A stretch of 64,000 nucleotides of DNA from G965197405 sp965197405 (lineage in GTDB: Bacteria; Chloroflexota; Dehalococcoidia; Lucifugimonadales; JAGWBF01): assembly GCA_965197405.1 (NCBI GenBank), contig OZ240206.1, forward strand, positions 1,736,001-1,800,000, given 5' to 3'. Shown here in pieces: positions 33,709 through 43,384 of this stretch. The notes below the pieces were generated by a model. The model saw nothing but the letters and a program-made list of their open reading frames with translations, was not told the DNA's origin and did no database searches. The stretch's first letter is position 1. Each line of letters starts with the position of its first letter. The position numbers and the translations under genes were made by a program.

Positions 33709-36700
33709 TGGAAGAGCTATTTGGCGTCTCCATGAACGTGATCATGGTGGTCCTCCTGGCCATCTTCCTTCCGACGATGGCCGTGGTGGCCGTGCTGGCG
33801 TGGCGCAACCGCATCATGCTGAAGCTCGGCCTGCGAAACATACCCCGCAGGCGCGCCCAGACCGTCCTCATTATCGTCGGGATAATGCTCAGTTCCGTGA
33901 TTATGGCGGCTGCCTTCGGCACGGGCGACACCATCAGCTTCTCCATACGCAACCAAGGCGTAGAGGCGCTGGGACCCATTGACGAGATCATCGTCTCCGC
34001 ACGCGCGACACCGGAGGACAGCTTTGGAAGCGCGCCTTATATACCCTACGAGCGCTTCGAGCGGCTGGAGAGGGAGCTGGAAGGCGTCGAAGCCATTGAC
34101 GGGCTGGCCTCCGGAATAGGTGAAACCGTACCTGCTGTGAATTCCCGGACCTCCCTGAGCGAAGGACGCATGAGGGTCGCCGGCGTTGACCCCCTTCGCC
34201 TGAAAGGTCTAGGCTCGATGACCTTCATCTCCGGCGGCGAAGCCCGCCTGGAGGAGCTGGCCGAGGATGAGGGGTACATCAACAACAAGGCCGCCAAGGA
34301 GCTGGACGCGGTGGTTGGGGACCAGCTGCGTCTGTTCGTGGCGGACGAGCCGGTGCCCATCAGGGTGAAGGGAGTGGTGGAGCGAGGCGGTCTAGCCGGA
34401 GACACATCCACGCTCATCATCCCTCTTCAGCGCGCCCAGGATATGTTCGACAGGCCCGGACAGATTAACTCCATAGTGGTCTCCAACCGCGGCGGGGAGA
34501 TTGCGGGGGCCGACCTGAGCGAGGAGGTGACTCGCACGCTCAGGGTCATCTTCACCGACAGGGCGCTGGCATCCCAGCTTAAAGACCTTCTGAGCCAGGA
34601 GCAGGTGCTCAAGGCCCTGGAGGAAACCGAGAAGTCCCTGGACGGCCAGCTTCAGACAGATATACCCGAACTGCGCCGTGAGCTTCAGAAAGAGGAGGTA
34701 AGCGACCAGCTTATAAGTCTCCTGGCCGACGACAAGGTCTCCGACCAGGTACTGGACGCCCTCACAGCCCGGGGCCTGGCAGAGGCGGGGCAGGCGGCTG
34801 ACGCCCTGTTCAGCGAGCTAGGCGAGCTAGAGGTGATTGACATTAAGAGGCAGCTCCTGGATGTGGCAGAGGAGGTCAGCAGCTTTGTGACCAGCTTCTT
34901 CATAATCCTGGGGCTGTTCTCCATCCTGGTGGGCATCCTTCTTATTTTCCTCATATTCGTCATGCTGGCGGCGGCCCGCAGGTCGGAGATGGGCATGGCG
35001 CGGGCGGTGGGGGCCAAGCGAAGCCACCTGGTGCAGATGTACATCTTTGAAGGCACGGCCTATGCCCTGGTATCCGCTGCCGTGGGGGTCCTGATAGGGC
35101 TGGCTATCAGCGCGTTGATAGTGGCGATAGTGAACCAGATTATTTCCGGCTTCGCCGAAGATTTCGAGTTCACCCGCCACTTCGAGGTACGCAGCGCCAT
35201 TATTGCCTACTGCCTGGGGATGATCATAACCTTTGCCACCGTGGGCTTCTCGGCCTACCGGATGAGCCGTATGAACATAGTCTCCGCCATTCGTGGTCTG
35301 CCTGAAAACGTCGGCGCCTCGGCTACGGGGTGGCGGGAGGTGCTGCTCGCCCCGTGGCAGGCCACTCTCGCGTCCTTCCGGGCCGCCGGGCGGGGCGCTT
35401 GGGCGCTGGCAACGGTCCATCCTTCGCGCGCCCTGGACTATTTCTTTCAGATGCTGTGGTCCGCCGTCTCTATTCCGGGGACCATCATAGGCAGCGCCTT
35501 TCAGGTGTTGTGGCGTCCTTTCAGGCAGGGATGGCTGGCCTTTCTTCTGGGCCTGCTCCTGACCTGGACCGGCACGGCCAACGACGAGGCGGCGGCCTTC
35601 AGGATCGGCGTCTCGCTCATGATTTTAGGGGTTGGCCTGACGGTCCGGACCGTCTTGCAGCGTACCTCCATGCGCGCGGACGTGCGGGACCGCGTCGCCT
35701 ACACTTTTATAGGGGTGGTGGTGCTTGTCTTCTGGGTGCTGCCCTTTGGGATACTGCGGAACGTGGCAGGAGAGCTTGGCGGAGGCATCGAGATGTTCTT
35801 CATCTCCGGCATCTTCATGGTGACGGCAGCGGTGTGGACGGTGATGTACAACTCCGACCTCATCCTAAGAGGACTGACCTTCATCACCGGACGCATTGGC
35901 AAGCTGCGCCCCGTCCTCGTAACCGCCGTCGCCTACCCCATGAGCGCCAAATTTCGCACGGGCCTGACTCTGGCCATGTTCGCCCTGGTTATCTTCACCC
36001 TCATAGTCATGTCCATCCTCACCAACGCCTTCGACGCCTCCACCGTTGACCAGGAGACCATCACCGGCGGGTGGCACATTGACGGCACGCTGAACTTCAC
36101 CACCCCCATCGAAGATATACGCCGGGCGATTGACGATGACGACAACCTGAACAGCCAGGACTTCGAGGCCATCGGCGGCTACACGACAATAGGTATCGAG
36201 GCCCGCCAGATAGGCGCCCAAGAGCAGCGGTGGAACTTTTACGCAGTGCGGGCCGCCGACGACGAATTTCTGAGGGAAAGCAGGTACAAGCTAAAGCTGA
36301 TAGCCGACGGCTACGGAGAGACCGAAAGAGAGGTGTGGCAAGCCCTCAGGGACAACGCAAACCTGGCGGTGGTGGAGGCGCTGGTAGTGCCCCGGCGGTC
36401 GGGCTTCGCCGGTGGTGATGTGCCATTCAAGCTGGAAGGGCTTTTTTACGAGGACGAGAGAATGTCCCCCATAGACATAGAGGTCCGGGAGCCGCGCAGC
36501 GGGGAGGTCGTCCGGCTCAAGGTTATAGGCGTGCTGAACCAGCTCTCGGACTCCTTTGGCGAGCTGGGGTTTGGCATGTTTGCCTCCAAGGCCGCGCTGG
36601 ATGAGGCCACCCCATACCAGGTCCCCATTACCACTTACCGGTTCAGGCTGGCTGAAGGGGTCGAAGCGGAGGAAGTGGCGAAGAACCTGGAGGCCTCCTT

Positions 36701-37175
36701 CCAGGAGCATGGGATGGAAGCCGATGTGACGGAAGAGCAGATTAGGGAGAACGCATCCGCCAACCGGGCCTTCAACCAGATGTTCACAGGCTTCATGGGA
36801 CTGGGCCTGCTGGTGGGAATCGCCGCCCTGGGGGTCATCAGCCTGAGGGCCGTGGTGGAACGACGCCAGCAGATAGGGGTCTTGAGGGCCATAGGGTACC
36901 GGCGGTGGATGATCCAGCTCAGCTTCCTGATGGAGTCTTCTTTCGTCGCCCTGCTGGGCATAGCTATCGGAGTCGCGCTGGGGACTATCATCTCCTATAA
37001 CATCGTCAACGACGTGCGCGAGCGGGAGAACATAGAGACCCTCCGGTTCAGCATCCCGTGGCTACAGATAGTCGCCATCATCGCGGTGGCCTACGTGTTC
37101 TCTCTGGTGACGACGCTGCTCCCGGCTCGCCAGGCCTCCCGGATATACCCCGCCGAGGCCCTGCGCTACGAGTAA
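33705..37175 (+). CDS. FtsX-family ABC permease, large two-module form
   Basis: 1,156 residues. One helix near the start, then LKLGLRNIPRRRAQTVLIIVGIMLSSVIM, a large extracytoplasmic region, three helices (about 380-490) with the FtsX motif MGMARAVGAKRSHLVQM, four more helices in the middle (about 590-790), a second soluble region, and three C-terminal helices with QQIGVLRAIGYRRWMIQLS. This repeated FtsX core is the MacB/LolE-like exporter layout. Start is GTG 33705 or ATG 33708. Substrate unknown. It and the ATPase are a complete two-gene exporter. Confidence 0.92.
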   Translation: MMEELFGVSMNVIMVVLLAIFLPTMAVVAVLAWRNRIMLKLGLRNIPRRRAQTVLIIVGIMLSSVIMAAAFGTGDTISFSIRNQGVEALGPIDEIIVSARATPEDSFGSAPYIPYERFERLERELEGVEAIDGLASGIGETVPAVNSRTSLSEGRMRVAGVDPLRLKGLGSMTFISGGEARLEELAEDEGYINNKAAKELDAVVGDQLRLFVADEPVPIRVKGVVERGGLAGDTSTLIIPLQRAQDMFDRPGQINSIVVSNRGGEIAGADLSEEVTRTLRVIFTDRALASQLKDLLSQEQVLKALEETEKSLDGQLQTDIPELRRELQKEEVSDQLISLLADDKVSDQVLDALTARGLAEAGQAADALFSELGELEVIDIKRQLLDVAEEVSSFVTSFFIILGLFSILVGILLIFLIFVMLAAARRSEMGMARAVGAKRSHLVQMYIFEGTAYALVSAAVGVLIGLAISALIVAIVNQIISGFAEDFEFTRHFEVRSAIIAYCLGMIITFATVGFSAYRMSRMNIVSAIRGLPENVGASATGWREVLLAPWQATLASFRAAGRGAWALATVHPSRALDYFFQMLWSAVSIPGTIIGSAFQVLWRPFRQGWLAFLLGLLLTWTGTANDEAAAFRIGVSLMILGVGLTVRTVLQRTSMRADVRDRVAYTFIGVVVLVFWVLPFGILRNVAGELGGGIEMFFISGIFMVTAAVWTVMYNSDLILRGLTFITGRIGKLRPVLVTAVAYPMSAKFRTGLTLAMFALVIFTLIVMSILTNAFDASTVDQETITGGWHIDGTLNFTTPIEDIRRAIDDDDNLNSQDFEAIGGYTTIGIEARQIGAQEQRWNFYAVRAADDEFLRESRYKLKLIADGYGETEREVWQALRDNANLAVVEALVVPRRSGFAGGDVPFKLEGLFYEDERMSPIDIEVREPRSGEVVRLKVIGVLNQLSDSFGELGFGMFASKAALDEATPYQVPITTYRFRLAEGVEAEEVAKNLEASFQEHGMEADVTEEQIRENASANRAFNQMFTGFMGLGLLVGIAALGVISLRAVVERRQQIGVLRAIGYRRWMIQLSFLMESSFVALLGIAIGVALGTIISYNIVNDVRERENIETLRFSIPWLQIVAIIAVAYVFSLVTTLLPARQASRIYPAEALRYE

Positions 37176-37198
37176 CCGGCTTTCTCCCTTCGGACCTA

Positions 37199-37329
37199 GA
37201 GGGTGAAAGCCCCTTCTCCCCTTGCGGGAGAAGGCTGGGATGAGGGGTATCCGAAGAATTCACCCTCACCTCAATCCTCTCCCGCCAAGGGAGAGGAGGC
37301 CCTATGGCAACGCCTTGGGAAACACCCTC
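37199..37329. repeat. Dispersed repeat, CCCCTTCTCCC type, copy 2
   Basis: GAGGGTGAAAGCCCCTTCTC, GAGAAGGCTGGGATGAGG, CAATCCTCTCCCGCCAAGGG and GGGAAACACCCTCTCA; very close to 6898-7036. It ends at the stop codon of the lipoprotein gene, so it may lie between two convergent genes as a transcription-end structure. Confidence 0.75.
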
Positions 37330-38184
37330 TCAGTTCAGGAAGAGCCCGGTAAACTCGCCTAAGCCGCCCAACAGACCGATGCTGATGTCTCCCCGCACCT
37401 CAAAGCTGATGCGCTCTCCATCCTTGTCTATGGCGAAGCTAACGATGCCGGGGTCCTCGGGAACGCTCCGGTCTGCAGGGCCTGTAGTGGGACTACCGGA
37501 CGAACCTGCTAGCTGCTCAATCCCCTGCGAAGGGACCTCCAGCGCCAGCCTTAACATCACGTCCCCCAGCTCGTTGAAAGTATCGTACAGCTTGCCCGAC
37601 AGGGGGTCTGCATCCCCCTCCTGGACATCTATCACTAACCGTACAGCCTCGGGAGTGCCGAAGGCCAGGGTATCGTCCCCAATCACGGCAAGGTCAACAC
37701 CTTCTTCCTCGTAGGAGTAGATGCGGCGGCCCTTGTATTCCGTGGAGGTCAGGGAGACTTCATTCGCCCTTTCGATGGCCTGTACAAGATTGCTCTCATC
37801 AAAACTACCCTGGGAAATGAGACCCACGAGAGGACTCTCCTCTGATAACTGCGATATATCGCCAAATATGAGCAGACCGGAGAATTGTCGAAGGTCAATC
37901 CCTATCTCGTCTATAGCCTGATCGAGCAGCCCGTCGAGAGTCTGGGGGTCGTCATCGTTCTTGGGGAGCTCCTCATAGAGGGCCTGGAAATCCGCGTCTG
38001 CCAGAATATCCGCTATCCGGACCTCGGCTATGAAGGTAGAGCCCGCGGGTGCCAGACTTGCAAGGAAGGTAGAGCCGGCGGGCGCCGGACTCTCAGGGCC
38101 TGTCCCTCTGTCACTACCGCCACAGCTGGCTATGAGCAAGACACTGATAGCCAGGACGAAAATAAGGGCGAACCTGGTCCCCAT
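37330..38184 (-). CDS. Predicted lipoprotein, 284 residues
   Basis: Signal peptide ending in the lipobox LIASC (Cys near residue 21), followed by a Gly/Ser/Pro spacer. The mature part, DFQALYEELPKNDDDPQTLDGLLDQAIDEIGIDL and EEGVDLAVIGDDTLAFGT, looks like a mixed alpha/beta domain with no recognised motif. Exported and membrane-anchored. Function unknown. Confidence 0.75.
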   Translation of the reverse strand: MGTRFALIFVLAISVLLIASCGGSDRGTGPESPAPAGSTFLASLAPAGSTFIAEVRIADILADADFQALYEELPKNDDDPQTLDGLLDQAIDEIGIDLRQFSGLLIFGDISQLSEESPLVGLISQGSFDESNLVQAIERANEVSLTSTEYKGRRIYSYEEEGVDLAVIGDDTLAFGTPEAVRLVIDVQEGDADPLSGKLYDTFNELGDVMLRLALEVPSQGIEQLAGSSGSPTTGPADRSVPEDPGIVSFAIDKDGERISFEVRGDISIGLLGGLGEFTGLFLN

Positions 38185-38309
38185 CTCAATACCTCATCTC
38201 AATGCCTTAAGGTCAATGCCTTAAGGCCAGTTTAGCGGACCGGACCCATATACCCAGCATACTCCCTGAATACGAGCAACGAAAACCCCGGTTGGCCAGA
38301 CCGGAGGGC

Positions 38310-38414
38310 CTTTTCATTGTCACCCTGAGCGATAGCGAAGGGCCTAAGTTCCTTGCCTTCTTGGGTGTGCTGTTGTCCAAGCATCTTAGATTCCTCACTC
38401 CGTTCGGAATGACA
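38310..38414. repeat. Dispersed inverted repeat with unlike arms
   Basis: Left arm GTCACCCTGAGCGATAGCGA, right arm CTCACTCCGTTCGGAATGACA. The arms come from different variants of the family, so this may be a recombinant element. Confidence 0.65.
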
Positions 38415-38703
38415 GATAGCCTTGCCAAGGCCACACAAGAGGATGAAAATAGCGGCCAGCCTTCCCAGCGTCACTCCCGCGAAAGCGGGAGTCCAGAGAC
38501 ACGGGGACATGGATACCCGTTTTCATGGGTATAACGAAGGATATTTTCATGGTAATGACAGACAGCCTTGCCAAGGCCACGTAAGAGGATGAAAATGACG
38601 GCCAGCCTTCCCCACCGTCACTCCCGCGAAAGCGGGAGTCCAGAGACACGGGGACATGGATACCCGTTTTCATGGGTATAACGAAGGATATTTTCATGGT
38701 AAT
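38411..38703. repeat. Tandem duplication, two copies of 146 and 147 bp
   Basis: Copies 38411-38556 and 38557-38703 differ at a few bases and one inserted C. Each holds CACTCCCGCGAAAGCGGGAG, CCGTTTTCATGGGTATAACG and ends TATTTTCATGGTAATGACA. The rest of the gap to 38843 shows no gene. Confidence 0.85.
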
Positions 38704-38842
38704 GACAGTAGAGGACGGGTTTTTCCGATAATCGAAAGGCCCTGGAGCCAGACCGGGGGATGGAGCGCGGAGTTATTCTACGCGGCGTCAGCAATGCTCC
38801 CCTGCAATCCCCCGGCCTGCATTTCTCCATATTTCAGGTCAT

Positions 38843-39238
38843 TTAGAGCGCGGCCAGCCCTGCGCGGACACAGTCCTCGTCTTCCTGGCTCGTGCCGCCG
38901 CTGCCGGCTATAGCGCCGATGAGCTCGCCGTCCCTGAATATGGGCAGCCCGCCCTGGGCAGGGACCATGTGGCCGCCTTCCATAGCGTTGAGGGCGGGAA
39001 AGATGGGAGACTGGGCCAGGTCCGCCAGCTCGGCGCTGGAGCGCCCCATAGCGGCCACGGCGACAGCTTTACCCTGGGCGCCATAGACGCTAATCCAGAT
39101 GCACCCGGGCATTCGGTTAAAGGCCAGGAGGCGGCCTCCCGCGTCACATACGGCGACGCTGAGCTTGATGTTGATCTCCTCCGCCTTCTTTATGGATACC
39201 TCAATCATTTTGTTTGCTTCTTCCAACGTGAGAGACAT
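38843..39238 (-). CDS. GlcG/HbpS-like protein, paralog 1
   Basis: 131 residues from ATG 39238 (AAGGAGG upstream). GlcG/HbpS (DUF336) fold: LTLEEANKMIEVSIKKAEEI, VAVCDAGGRLLAFNRMPG, AQGKAVAVAAMGRSSAEL, GGHMVPAQGGLPIFRDGELIGAIAGSGGTSQEDEDC. The family includes haem-binding HbpS and glycolate-operon GlcG. One of three adjacent paralogs; role here unknown. Confidence 0.87.
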   Translation of the reverse strand: MSLTLEEANKMIEVSIKKAEEINIKLSVAVCDAGGRLLAFNRMPGCIWISVYGAQGKAVAVAAMGRSSAELADLAQSPIFPALNAMEGGHMVPAQGGLPIFRDGELIGAIAGSGGTSQEDEDCVRAGLAAL

Positions 39239-39406
39239 ATGCCGGCCTCCTTGAACAGTTTTTTCGACTTTACAGCGCCGGATGTCCAATGGTGTTCCGG
39301 GTATTGACGTTCCTAATGAGAGGACCCCGGAGAATGAAGCTGCCCTGGCATTGTGAGCGCCAGGGCAGGCCCTACTTTTCTGGCAAGAAATCTTTAGAGG
39401 CTTGGG

Positions 39407-39799
39407 CTAGAGAGCATCCACCCCGGCCCGGGCGCAGTCCTCATCCTCTTGCGCGGTGCCTCCGCCCACGCCACAGGCGCCCTCTACCAGGCCGTTGCGG
39501 ATAATGGGGACCGCTCCCTGGCCGCCAATGACCATGTGCCCTCCCTCGGCTGCTGCTATGTGCTGGGCCGTGGGAGAGTCCGCCTGAATGGCGCCGCTGG
39601 GTCGTCCGAGGCTGGCCGAGGCGACGGCCTTGCCCTGGGAGCCGTATACTGCGCCCATAATAGCGCCGTCCATGCGCTTGAAGGACATGAGACGCCCGCC
39701 CGCGTCACACACTGAGACGCATACCCTGATGTTGAGTTCCTCCGCCTTTGCTATGGTTGCCGTGATAATCCGGTCCGCATCCGAGAGGTTAAGAGCCAC
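39407..39799 (-). CDS. GlcG/HbpS-like protein, paralog 2
   Basis: 130 residues. LNLSDADRIITATIAKAEEL, VSVCDAGGRLMSFKRMDG, GGHMVIGGQGAVPIIRNGLV and GGGTAQEDEDCARAGVDAL. Closer to paralog 3 than to paralog 1. It has its own GGAGG-type site (GGAGGTGGTCC), so it is separately translated. Confidence 0.87.
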   Translation of the reverse strand: MALNLSDADRIITATIAKAEELNIRVCVSVCDAGGRLMSFKRMDGAIMGAVYGSQGKAVASASLGRPSGAIQADSPTAQHIAAAEGGHMVIGGQGAVPIIRNGLVEGACGVGGGTAQEDEDCARAGVDAL

Positions 39800-39843
39800 A
39801 GGACCACCTCCTCGTTAATCTGCTCGATAATCCGGAAGAGAGC

Positions 39844-40233
39844 TTAGAGGGCATTCGCTCCTGCCTGGGCGCAGTCCTCGTCTTCCTGGCCCGTGCCTCC
39901 GCCGACGCCACAGGCCCCCTCCACCGCACCGTTGCGGACAATCGGGACCGCGCCCTGGCTGGGAATCATGTGTCCACCCTCCGCAGCCACAATGCCCTGG
40001 ATGATGGAGAGCTCCGCCGGAATCTGACCGCTGGGCCGCCCCAGGCCGGCCGAGGCAACGGCTTTGCCCTGGGAGCCGTAGACAGCGCCCCAGATGTTGC
40101 CGTCCATGCGGTTAAAGGCCACGAGACGCCCGCCGGCGTCACACACCGCAACGCTTATCTTGATGTTGAGCTCATCCGCCTTCGCTATAGCTGCTTGAAC
40201 AACCCGGTTCGCTTCCGATAGGGTAAGGGCCAT
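39844..40233 (-). CDS. GlcG/HbpS-like protein, paralog 3
   Basis: 129 residues. LTLSEANRVVQAAIAKADEL, VAVCDAGGRLVAFNRMDG, GGHMIPSQGAVPIVRNGAVEGACGVGGGTGQEDEDC. First of the three on the minus strand, about 45 bases before paralog 2, so all three probably share a transcript. The MFS gene upstream (40369) may belong to the same unit. Confidence 0.87.
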   Translation of the reverse strand: MALTLSEANRVVQAAIAKADELNIKISVAVCDAGGRLVAFNRMDGNIWGAVYGSQGKAVASAGLGRPSGQIPAELSIIQGIVAAEGGHMIPSQGAVPIVRNGAVEGACGVGGGTGQEDEDCAQAGANAL

Positions 40234-40368
40234 GAGACCACCTCCTCGTTATTAAGTTGTCTGGGCACACCAATTCTACAGTACAGGCCAATATATGGCA
40301 ACACACTCGACGGGCTGCGCTTGCCCCCGGCCCCCTACCGATAGCGCAGGGCCAATTGCATTTCCAGT

Positions 40369-41613
40369 TCAGTCCTCGTGAGCAGGAGCGGGCGGAGCCG
40401 CAGGGCCTGGAAGCTCGGACACACGGGGAGAGGTCTTCGGCAAAAGGAATCCGGAGATGAAAAGGAACCAGGCCAACACCGCGAAGATGAGGAAGCCGGG
40501 TACGAAGGTCCCCAGGCCATCCTTCATAGCCCCCACCGTGATGGGCGATATGGCGGTGCCAATCCCTGTGGCAGTCATAATCAGCCCCCAGAAGATAGCG
40601 ATCCTGTGGGGTGTCATGTCCGGCAGGTCCATCGGCAACGTGAGCAGGGTGGGGAGGAACATCCAGGAGCCCAGCCCCAGGACAATCACGGAGATATATA
40701 TGAGGACAGTGTCGCCCATCAGGAAGGACCCCAGGCCCCCCAGCCCCACCATGGCGCCCGGCACTATGAGGAGCAGTCTTTTCGAGCTGATTTTCGAGGG
40801 GAGGAACGCCCCTAGAAGGACGCCGCACATGCCCATAAAGGGAAGCAGGCCAATTATGAACCCGGCCTGGACCAGGGACATCCCGCGTACTTCGTTGTAA
40901 AAGGTGGGGAGCCACCCGCTCAGCGCGAAGTATTCGGTGAAGACTGCTGCGTCGGCGAGAGCCAGGACCAGTATGGTCCGGTTCCGGAGGACTGCCCAGA
41001 AATCCCTCCACGTCAACGACGTGGCCGCACTCCCTGCCTCCTCCCGGGTCTTGCCGAAGAACAGCCAGCCGAAGGCCACTACAAGAGCCACGGCCCCAAA
41101 GAGGCCCAGGACCCTTTCCCATCCCAGAACGTCAGCCAGTGGCACCGCTATGAAGAAGGACACGGCGCCGCCCAGGGAAGCGGATGCGTTGTTCATGCCG
41201 GTTATCACCGGTAGCTCTCTACGGGGGAACCACTGCATGATCAGGGGCCCCGTGGCCGGAAACAGCAGCGCCGTCCCCAGTCCGAACACTATTCGCAGCA
41301 ACAGCAGCCCGTAGAAGTTGAGAGATATGGCCGCCAGGGTCAGGGCGCTCATCATAAACAGACTTGCGATGAGAACCCCGCGCACCCCCAACCGCCCCAC
41401 TATGACGCCTCCTATCAGGCCGAAGGAGGCGTTGGTAATCATTACGACCCCTATCAGGAGACCGCCACTGGCGTAGCTAATGTCGTAGTCCTCGGCAATG
41501 AGGGGCAGGACAGGGGCGACAGAAGTATAGCTTAAACCCAGGGCGAAATTCGCCAGCATCGAAAGGGCGCCGATGACGAAGCGATAGCGGGGGGGCTGGG
41601 GGGATTCAATCAT
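40369..41613 (-). CDS. MFS transporter
   Basis: 414 residues with about 12 hydrophobic helices. N-terminal FVIGALSMLANFALGLSYTS, loop 2-3 GGVIVGRLGVRGVLIAS as the MFS GxxxDRxGRR-like motif (here degenerate), and a central cytoplasmic KTREEAGSAATSLTWRDFW loop. Inner membrane, secondary transport; substrate unknown. Confidence 0.88.
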   Translation of the reverse strand: MIESPQPPRYRFVIGALSMLANFALGLSYTSVAPVLPLIAEDYDISYASGGLLIGVVMITNASFGLIGGVIVGRLGVRGVLIASLFMMSALTLAAISLNFYGLLLLRIVFGLGTALLFPATGPLIMQWFPRRELPVITGMNNASASLGGAVSFFIAVPLADVLGWERVLGLFGAVALVVAFGWLFFGKTREEAGSAATSLTWRDFWAVLRNRTILVLALADAAVFTEYFALSGWLPTFYNEVRGMSLVQAGFIIGLLPFMGMCGVLLGAFLPSKISSKRLLLIVPGAMVGLGGLGSFLMGDTVLIYISVIVLGLGSWMFLPTLLTLPMDLPDMTPHRIAIFWGLIMTATGIGTAISPITVGAMKDGLGTFVPGFLIFAVLAWFLFISGFLLPKTSPRVSELPGPAAPPAPAHED

Positions 41614-41699
41614 TGCCGTTCCCCACTCTACCCCAGTCGGGGGTCTTTATCAAGGCTCATCCCCGCTCAGCGCGGTATCGTTTCCCTTTAGATAGCGTT

Positions 41700-41865
41700 G
41701 CAGTGGTGATGTGTCATTCCGAATGGAGCGAAGCGGAGTGAGGAATCTAAGGCGTAGGCCTATACGAGAGCATAGATTTTTAGATTCCTCGCTGCGCTCG
41801 GAATGACACGAGTGGAGGTCTGTCTTTACCCCTGTCTACGAGGCAGGTAACGTCGAGAATTGAAT
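41700..41865. repeat. Dispersed inverted repeat (CATTCCGA type)
   Basis: Core 41712-41808: left arm GTCATTCCGAATGGAGCGAA, right arm TCCTCGCTGCGCTCGGAATG. On the right, GGTAACGTCGAGAATTGAAT is the outer end seen on the left of other copies, so this copy is reversed relative to them. The other bases from 41614 to 41955 hold no gene. Confidence 0.75.
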
Positions 41866-41955
41866 GACCCTGCCTGCTCAGCTTCTCGAGGTTGAACGAG
41901 GCTTTGGCGTCGTATAGAATGAGACCGCAATGAGACCGCAGGGTCCGGAGCAGAT

Positions 41956-43290
41956 ATGTTGAAGATTGGGTTGAGCACGACCGGTCTATCCGTCGGGGAG
42001 CACAGGGTACACTATGCCTGGGTCATAGTGGCAGTGGCCTCGGCGATGTGGCTGACCAGTTCCTCTATCCGAATAGCCGCCAGTATGCTGGTGCCCTACC
42101 TGGCCGACTCCGACGGATTTGGCTGGAGCTACGGGGCCATAGCCCTGGCCTTCTCTATCCAGTGGCTTTTCGCGGGACTCTTCGGACCTGCGGCGGGCTG
42201 GCTGGGGGACCGGTACGGGGTCCGCCGGACTATGATTCTGGGAGCTTTTCTATTCGTGGCCGGGATGATGCTCACCGGCACCATGACCCACCTGTGGGAG
42301 TTCTACCTTTACTTCGGCATCATACTCAGCGCTTCGATGGCCATCTTCCAGGTGCCCTTGGTGGCCGCCGTCAGCACGTGGTTCAAGAAGCACCTGGGGT
42401 TGGCTATGGGAGCTTTGCAGGGTTCCCAGGGAATCGGGACCGCCATAGCCATTCTCCTGATAGTCGTGCTCTTCAACACTCTGGGGCTGAAGTGGACCTT
42501 CTGGATCCCCGGCATAGCGGGAGGGTTGGTCCTGCTCATGCTGACCCGGATTTTTCATAACGAGCCTGGTGAAGTGGGCCTGAGACCCCTGGGAGCGTCC
42601 GAGAATGAGGCTGTCGAGAAGCTGCAAAAAAGCTCTACGGCCAAGATAAGGACCAGCGTGTTCCTCCGCCAGGCCCAGAGGACCAACGCCTTCTGGAACC
42701 TCGTCGGCATCCACTTCTGGGGATGTGCGGGCCACAACATCATCCTGGTATTCCTGGTAGCTATGGCCGTTGACCAGGGGATGTCCCAGGGATTGGCCGC
42801 CGGATTCTTCATCACCCTTACCATCGTAAGCACTATCACCCGGTTTCTGGTCCCCGTGGTGGCGGACCGCGTGGGGAGCAAGTGGGCTATGCTGGTGTCT
42901 TTCTCACTACAGACCTTCCCCGTGCTCATTCTCTTCGTCGCCCAGGACACCTGGACCTTCTACCTGTTCGCCGTGATTTTCGGGATTGGACTGGGGGGCG
43001 AGATGACCGCCTTCCCCATTATCAACCGCCAGTACTATGGCAATGCCCCCCTTGGCACCGCCTACGGATGGCAGATTATGGGAGGTGGCGTCGGTATGGC
43101 TTTGGGGCCGTGGGCCGGCGGATTCATAAGGGACTTGACAGGCGACTTTACGGGCGCGATAGCCCTGTCTTTCGGGTTGAGTCTGATAGGCGTGCTCTCC
43201 ATCCTGTTCCTGCCCGCCACGTCTCGCCGCCTGATCCCCCGTTGGGAAGAGGCGTTACCGCCCGAGGCCCGCTCATCAGCCTCGCCTTGA
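41956..43290 (+). CDS. MFS transporter (oxalate/formate-type layout)
   Basis: 444 residues with about 12 helices. HYAWVIVAVASAMWLTSSSIR, FGPAAGWLGDRYGVRRTMILGA (MFS GDRxG motif), long central loop EVGLRPLGASENEAVEKLQKS, and LVPVVADRVGSKWAMLVS in the second half. Resembles monocarboxylate/OFA family carriers. The amidohydrolase gene follows on the same strand across repeats. Confidence 0.88.
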   Translation: MLKIGLSTTGLSVGEHRVHYAWVIVAVASAMWLTSSSIRIAASMLVPYLADSDGFGWSYGAIALAFSIQWLFAGLFGPAAGWLGDRYGVRRTMILGAFLFVAGMMLTGTMTHLWEFYLYFGIILSASMAIFQVPLVAAVSTWFKKHLGLAMGALQGSQGIGTAIAILLIVVLFNTLGLKWTFWIPGIAGGLVLLMLTRIFHNEPGEVGLRPLGASENEAVEKLQKSSTAKIRTSVFLRQAQRTNAFWNLVGIHFWGCAGHNIILVFLVAMAVDQGMSQGLAAGFFITLTIVSTITRFLVPVVADRVGSKWAMLVSFSLQTFPVLILFVAQDTWTFYLFAVIFGIGLGGEMTAFPIINRQYYGNAPLGTAYGWQIMGGGVGMALGPWAGGFIRDLTGDFTGAIALSFGLSLIGVLSILFLPATSRRLIPRWEEALPPEARSSASP

Positions 43291-43384
43291 GTAAAGCGAG
43301 TCAAGCTCACGGATGCCCAACGCTGCTACCCCGGTGAGCAATCGCCCATGACCTTGCGAAGGCCAAGTAAGGGGATGAAACCCC

